A stretch of DNA of 64,000 nucleotides from Acorus gramineus (Eukaryota > Streptophyta > Magnoliopsida > Acorales > Acoraceae), in NCBI GenBank assembly GCA_030737835.1, contig CM060849.1, positions 6,510,001-6,574,000 on the forward strand, in the 5' to 3' direction. A program made the position numbers and the translations under genes. Shown in pieces: positions 59,441 to 64,000 of this stretch (its first letter is position 1; each line of letters opens with the position of its first letter). The notes under the pieces are model-generated. The model was given only the letters and a program-made list of their open reading frames with translations, was not told where the DNA came from and did no database searches.

Positions 59441-61190
59441 GGATGGATTCAAGTGATTCTGACAAAGAATTTGATGAACTTGTAACTATCACCGCTGGCC
59501 ATATAGTATATCAAAGCATTTATCTTTGTAAGGAGCCAATGCACACCTCTCCACATAGAAGATTTCATAGGGTACGAGAACTACTGGGAGGCCATTGGGA
59601 GTGTTCACATGTCATGTTACGTATGGAGCCGCCCGTATTTGCACATTTTTTGTGAAGAATTTAGGTGGAAGAATATTTTGAAGGATACTCGATATGTGGT
59701 CATTGAGGAAGCAATGGCATTGTTCCTCATTACCCTTGGTCAAAATGAACGAGTAAGACCAATGCAGGAGTCATTTCAATGATCAAGTGAAACTTGCAGT
59801 TGACATTTTAATATCGTATTGAATGCTATACAGGAATATGCAAAAGAAAGTATTGTGTCTCCATCTGTGACACCTGGTCCATTGAGGGGGAGGCCCAACA
59901 GTTCCAAGAGGTCCATGAATTGGGTGAGAGTTTAGTGTTTAGTCCCACATCGCCTAGTGGGAGGAGATAGTCTATGCTTATATGTGAGCACAACTCTTAC
60001 ACACCAAGACGCGTTTTAAACCCGTGAGCCCATTTAGGGGCAAAACGGACAATTTATTACTGTGTAAGCCTGGGGCGTTACAATTGGTATTGGAGCCTGT
60101 CCATTTCGCGGTGGTGGGTGTGGCCCCACACGAGGACGTCTGACCCATTAGGGGGGGGGTGATTGTGACGCCTAGCCCATTGAGGGAGAATCCCATGGAT
60201 TGGGTGAGGGTGAGGGTTTACTGTTTAGTCCCACATCGCCTAATTGGAGGAGATAGTCTGTGCTTATATGTGATCACAACTCTTACACACGGAGACGCGT
60301 TTTAAACCCGTGAGCCCATTTAGGGGCAAAGCGGACAATATCTTGCTGTGTAAGCCTAGGACGTTACACCATCCTTTGATGAAACCACTGAAAATATTCA
60401 AACCAAGGCAAAATTTATGCTGTACTTCAAAGATTGTATTGGTGCAATAGGTGAAACACATATTGAGGCAGTTGTTCCATCGGCACAACAAATGGCGTAT
60501 TTAAGTGGAAGAAAGAATAAACCAACTCAAAACGTTTTAGCAGTATGTGATTTTCATATGCGGTTTACATTCGTTTCAGTAGGACACGAGGGAACATTGA
60601 ATGACTCTAATATTCTCATGGGTTATATTTCTAATCCTATTTCAGGGTTTCCTATGCCTCCAAACGGTTAGTATTTATATGAATATATTTTTCTGTATAT
60701 AATTTATAATTCATTTTTATAATAATATTTTTTATTTTATTGTGCAGGAAAATATTATTTGACAGATTCCTTTTTTATCAATATGCCAGGTTTTCTATCG
60801 CCGTACCGAGGTCATCATTACCACATACAAGATCGTCGAGGTCATTCTGCTCAAAATAAAGAAGAATCATACAACATTCTTCATTCATCGTTGAGAAATA
60901 TTATTTGGCGTTGTTTTGGTGTGTTGAAAAAGAGATGGTCAATATTGAACAATATGCCTTCTTACTCCGTAATTAGACAAGCAAATATTGTGTTGCTGCA
61001 ATGGAAATTCAGTACTTCATTAGAAGAGTTGACTTGAGTGATGTGCTATGGGACGAATTTATTAATGAAGATATCGATTTTCCACAGATGTCACAATCAA
61101 ACGGTCAAATTCCACGTGAGCATGATAGAGCAACAATGAATGCTTTTCAAGATAGAATAGCTAATAATATTTATTTGAGAGTTATTTGAG
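59441..61190 (+). pseudogene. PIF/Harbinger DDE transposase, decayed and interrupted
   Basis: The start (MDSSDSDKEFDELV) is followed by broken frames. The DDE_Tnp_4-type core then reads FKDCIGAIGETHIEA, LAVCDFHMRFTFVSVGHEG, LNDSNIL, YYLTDSFFINMPGFLSPYRG-HYH and SLRNIIWRCFGVLKKRW. A likely intron lies at 60667-60747. The first catalytic motif should be G-A-x-D-G-T-H: the Asp is Gly here. The usual Glu in N-x-I-E-R-x-F-G is Trp. The middle Asp (LND) is kept. The frame is also split by a TRIM retrotransposon at 59866-60368. It is inactive. Confidence 0.8.
59866..60368 (+). mobile_element. 503-bp TRIM retrotransposon inserted in the transposase relic
   Basis: Two direct LTRs, 59866-60082 (217 bp) and 60164-60368 (205 bp), both begin TGTGAC and end GTTACA. 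They share TTTAGTCCCACATCGCCTA, GACGCGTTTTAAACCCGTGA and CATTTAGGGGCAAA. The 81-bp interior starts with TTGGTATTGGAGCC, close to the initiator-tRNA-Met primer site TGGTATCAGAGCC, and ends with a G-run polypurine tract. Perfect 5-bp repeats CCATC flank it (59861-59865 and 60369-60373). It codes for nothing and depends on other elements for movement. Confidence 0.88.
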
Positions 61191-61194
61191 CCAT

Positions 61195-61636
61195 TGTATT
61201 ATTTTTTAGGAATGATTCTTAAGAACAATGTATTTATTTAATAAGATTATTTTTTATTAATTTAATAATATTCTTTTATATAATTTTATTATTAATGTGT
61301 TGTAGGCAAATATTATTGTAGTTATGTGTGCCTTTTGGTCATTTGACTATATAGTTGATTATATTTATTTATTTATATTGATATATTACAATAATTGTAT
61401 AATATAAGGTCAAGGGAATTTTAGACAATTCATGTGATTTCTATTAGAAAAATACTATTTGAAAACATTCATCAATATGTTCCCAAACAGCTTCTACTCC
61501 AAATACAAGAAGTTTCTTATTTAGAAGTAGCTTCTTCCAGAAGGAACTTTTTGTAGAAGTATTTCTAAACAAGTTGTCAAACTATACCTTGATTATTTGG
61601 TCTCTCTGGCTTGGAGATTAAAAAACCAATTCATTT
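61195..61636. other. 3' flank of the Harbinger relic, no gene seen
   Basis: AT-rich. At about 61480-61585 there is a set of inverted AGAAG/CTTCT blocks (GAAGTTTCTTATTTAGAAG and similar) next to CTTGTTTAGAAATAC on the complement. This could be the right end of the Harbinger element, but I found no matching left end. Confidence 0.35.
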
Positions 61637-61745
61637 ATCCCAACCCTCTTAGTGGGGTGGTAGAGGGACAACCCCCCGTTGACGAGGGTGCCGGTTTCAA
61701 ATCTTGCCAGTAGCAGGGGAAGAAAAAATAGGTTTTCAACTCTAT
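61637..61745 (+). repeat. tRNA-headed SINE-like sequence
   Basis: A TAGTGGGGTGGTAGAGGG block (A-box-like) is followed about 40 bases later by CCGGTTTCAAATCTTGCC (B-box-like, consensus GGTTCGANTCC). Spacing fits a tRNA-derived SINE head. I did not find a target duplication or A-tail. The adjacent GGGCGGAGCCAC motif at 61798 belongs to another repeat. Confidence 0.35.
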
Positions 61746-62000
61746 CGGCTGAATGTCCATGGGCTTAAGTCTACTGTTCTGGATCCTTGTTGGTAAGGGC
61801 GGAGCCACATTGGGGCGAGTGGGGGCAACTGCCTCCACTCAATTTTTTTTAAAAATTTTTATTATATACCCCTCAGTAAATCTTTAGAATTACCCTAAAT
61901 CTATAACCTATTTACATATATCTAAAACAGAGACGATACAGATAGTTTCTCCAACCAGGGCTATTTTGTAATTTTGCTCTGATTATTAATGCAAGTACAC

Positions 62001-62220
62001 ACGTGGAAAGGTTTCCATGGCTTGCATTTTTTTTTTTGAGGGGATGAGGGTGTGTGAAGTGAAATGGAAATTGTGAAGTGGTTCTTTTTGTAATAAGCCC
62101 ACACAAACGTGGAAAGGTTTTCATGGCTTGCTTCTTTTTTTTTTTTTTTGAGGGGGGGTTCTTTTTGTAATGGAAGTGCTAAAGGTGGTTCTTTTTGTAA
62201 TAAACCCACTTCACGTGGAG
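62001..62220 (+). repeat. tandem repeat, about 107-bp unit
   Basis: Units start at ACGTGGAAAGGTTTCCATGG (62001) and ACGTGGAAAGGTTTTCATGG (62107). A third start, CACGTGG, lies near 62214. Each contains TGGCTTGC, a long T-run, then GTGGTTCTTTTTGTAATAA. No coding role is visible. Confidence 0.75.
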
Positions 62221-62780
62221 CAATCTCTCAAACTTGTTTTTAAAGGTGTTCCGCAGTGTCAACGTTTCTGCAGAAGGAGTTTGAGACTGTGAGGGGCCTC
62301 TTCTCTGCATGGGGCTGCTTCTGCGTCGGGGCTGCATCTACGAGGTGACAGAGCCGCTCCATCTACATCTCTTGACGTACTTCTTTTGGGCCTAGGCAGA
62401 TGTCCTGTTCCCCGTGATGTGGTCTTCAATCTTTATGTTTATGTTTTGTTTGCTTGATTGTAGATTGGTGCTAATCCTAAACACTGACCTTGCTTTCCTT
62501 AGGTGGTTGTACTCCTTTCTTTAGTTAATGAAAAGAAGTAGAAGCCTACCACTTCATTTTTCAAAAAAATATATATATGTTTTTCACATGTGGATCTTTT
62601 TAGTATTCCAAACATGTCCATGTCTCTTTTTTCATAGAAAAAAATGGAAAGACTAGAATTGAAGTGAAAATGTGCCTTATTAAGGGCCAGATTTGTTAAT
62701 TGGTTTTTTAACTGGGCCCTAAGAGAATTTTTAAAGTGGGGCTCCATATATATTTATAAAAAATCTAACTTATTTTAATC

Positions 62781-62813
<33 letters not shown>

Positions 62814-62879
62814 AATTAGATACATGATATCTCATAATAATTTAAAAGTCCAAAAGCAATAACAAAAAGTTAAATTTTT

Positions 62880-63309
62880 GAGATTTTTATTTTTAAGTCC
62901 CTATAAACATGCCTATTTAGGTATCGGTCCCCCACTTCATCATATTTCTTTTTTAGTCCCCATATTCAACCGTCTATTTGGTTTTTAGTCCCTCCGTCAA
63001 ACGTCTAGCCATACACAGTTAATTTGTGAAATGTGATTTATTTTTAAGCTCCTATAAACTATGTTATTTAGTAATTAGTCATTCCCTTCTTTATATTTTA
63101 CAGGGACTAATCATTAAATAACATAGTTTATAGGGACTGATCACTAAATAACATAGCTTATAGGGACTTAAAAATAAAATCACATTTCACAAATTAACGG
63201 TGTATCGACAGACATTTAGTTGAATATGGGGACTAAAAAGGAAATATGAAGAAGTGAGGGACCAATCTTTAAATAGGCATGTTTACAGGGACTTAAAATT
63301 AAAAATCCC
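62880..63309. repeat. 430-bp Mutator-like MITE with long inverted-repeat arms and 9-bp flanks
   Basis: The left end GAGATTTTTATTTTTAAGTC and the complement of the right end GGGATTTTTAATTTTAAGTC extend into arms of about 200 bases each. Matching blocks are CATGCCTATTTA, TTTTTAGTCCCCATATTCAA and AACTATGTTATTTA. The flanks TAAATTTTT (62871-62879) and TAAATTTTA (63310-63318) match at 8 of 9 positions, fitting the 9-bp duplication of Mutator-like elements. The whole element would form one hairpin if transcribed. Confidence 0.75.
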
Positions 63310-63318
63310 TAAATTTTA

Positions 63319-64000
63319 ATGGAAAACTTAATTAGAGGTCCATGGGGACATCTCTGTAATAACAATAGATCCCTGGACTGTTTTACAATAACAATAAGTC
63401 CCTAACCTCAAAATCTATTATCTTTGGATCTCTCAAACTAACAAAGTTACTAACAGCCCTTTGAAATACCCTTTATACCCCTCCCACTTAAAACTCTCTC
63501 CCCTAAAATCATTCTCTCCCTCTTGTACACCCTACCTTCCCCTTCTCTCCCTCCTCTGTGTAGCCCCCTCCACCCCGCCCCCCCCCCCCCCATTTCCACT
63601 CTCCTCTCTCTCACACACAACCTCATTTTCGTCGTCCAACCTTGCGAAGGACCCTGGGAGCTCGAATCGGTGGTGTCTGCACTCTCTCCAGCGAGATCGA
63701 GAAGGTGAGGTCTCACACGGAGCTCTGGAAACTCGAATCGGCAGTGAAGAAACATGTTTTCTCCCTCCTCATAGTCCTAGATTGAGAAGGTACCAATGTG
63801 CTTTAACATTTTCACATTTGAAGGAGAAATGTATCAATGCGTTCAACATTTTACATATGGATTAATTCATTCTGTTTCTCTTACTTGGAACTTACAACCC
63901 CAGAATTCAATCTGTTTGTTGTGTTTTGATGATGGAGATTGGATTGTAACAGTTGACAATCATTGGAACTTTATGGAATTGTTATTGATTTTATTAATTT
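63319..64000. other. right edge of window, CT-rich stretch, no gene supported
   Basis: Between about 63470 and 63640 the plus strand is CT/C-rich (CTCTCCC, CCTTCCCCTTCTCTCC and a C-run), like a plant 5' leader. The frames there are low-complexity and match nothing I know. A gene starting beyond 64000 is possible but unsupported. Confidence 0.35.

Noticed and set aside
62001-62220. CRISPR-like array
   Set aside because: There are only two to three long, unequal units with no spacer pattern, in a plant genome. It is an ordinary tandem duplication.

Overview
This is nuclear DNA from a flowering plant. The evidence is intron-rich genes with plant-type GT/AG junctions, long AT-rich intergenic DNA, and many plant transposable element families. 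It carries a phytochrome of the E subfamily, which as far as I know grasses lack, so the source is probably a dicot or other non-grass angiosperm. I cannot name the species. There is no bacterial, CRISPR or organellar signal.

Layout. (1) 1-3.7 kb: intergenic, with a decayed FAR1-related-like reading frame, then a copia reverse-transcriptase scrap lying between two related MITE-like relics. (2) 3.95-14.0 kb, + strand: a complete Mei2-like RNA-binding protein gene (13 coding exons, 862 aa, three RRMs). A LINE scrap lies in its 3-kb intron and a small TTA-flanked MITE in another. (3) 14.0-15.4 kb: tail-to-tail spacer holding a frameshifted WD40 exon fragment. (4) 15.4-21.1 kb, - strand: a complete phytochrome E gene (4 coding exons, 1088 aa) with a very GC-rich first exon. 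(5) 21.1-30.3 kb: repeat-dominated DNA (Mutator-like MITEs, a 2-kb inverted-repeat element with a Tourist-like MITE nested in it, a poly(A) retroposon). (6) 30.3-53.7 kb, - strand: a complete UTP20 gene (31 coding exons, 2656 aa), with insertions in its introns and telo-box motifs just upstream of the ATG. (7) 53.8-64 kb: GA-rich satellite-like DNA, a solo LTR with perfect target-site duplication, a two-gene PIF/Harbinger relic split by a hAT-like MITE and a TRIM retrotransposon, a tandem repeat, and a long-hairpin Mutator-like MITE.

How the genes relate. They are three independent housekeeping or signalling genes: RNA binding in growth or meiosis control, red/far-red light sensing, and 18S rRNA processing. 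There is no operon-like logic. From memory, Arabidopsis PHYE (At4g18130) sits beside AML3 (At4g18120), so the Mei2-like/PHYE pair is probably ancestral microsynteny. I joined exons by hand. Reading phase closes across all 13, 4 and 31 coding exons without a stop, which is the main support for the models.

I found no clearly novel biological system. The points most worth checking are substitutions in the phytochrome E tongue and chromophore pocket, the placement of its promoter against transposon sequence, and the datable nest of transposons at 57.8-61.2 kb.
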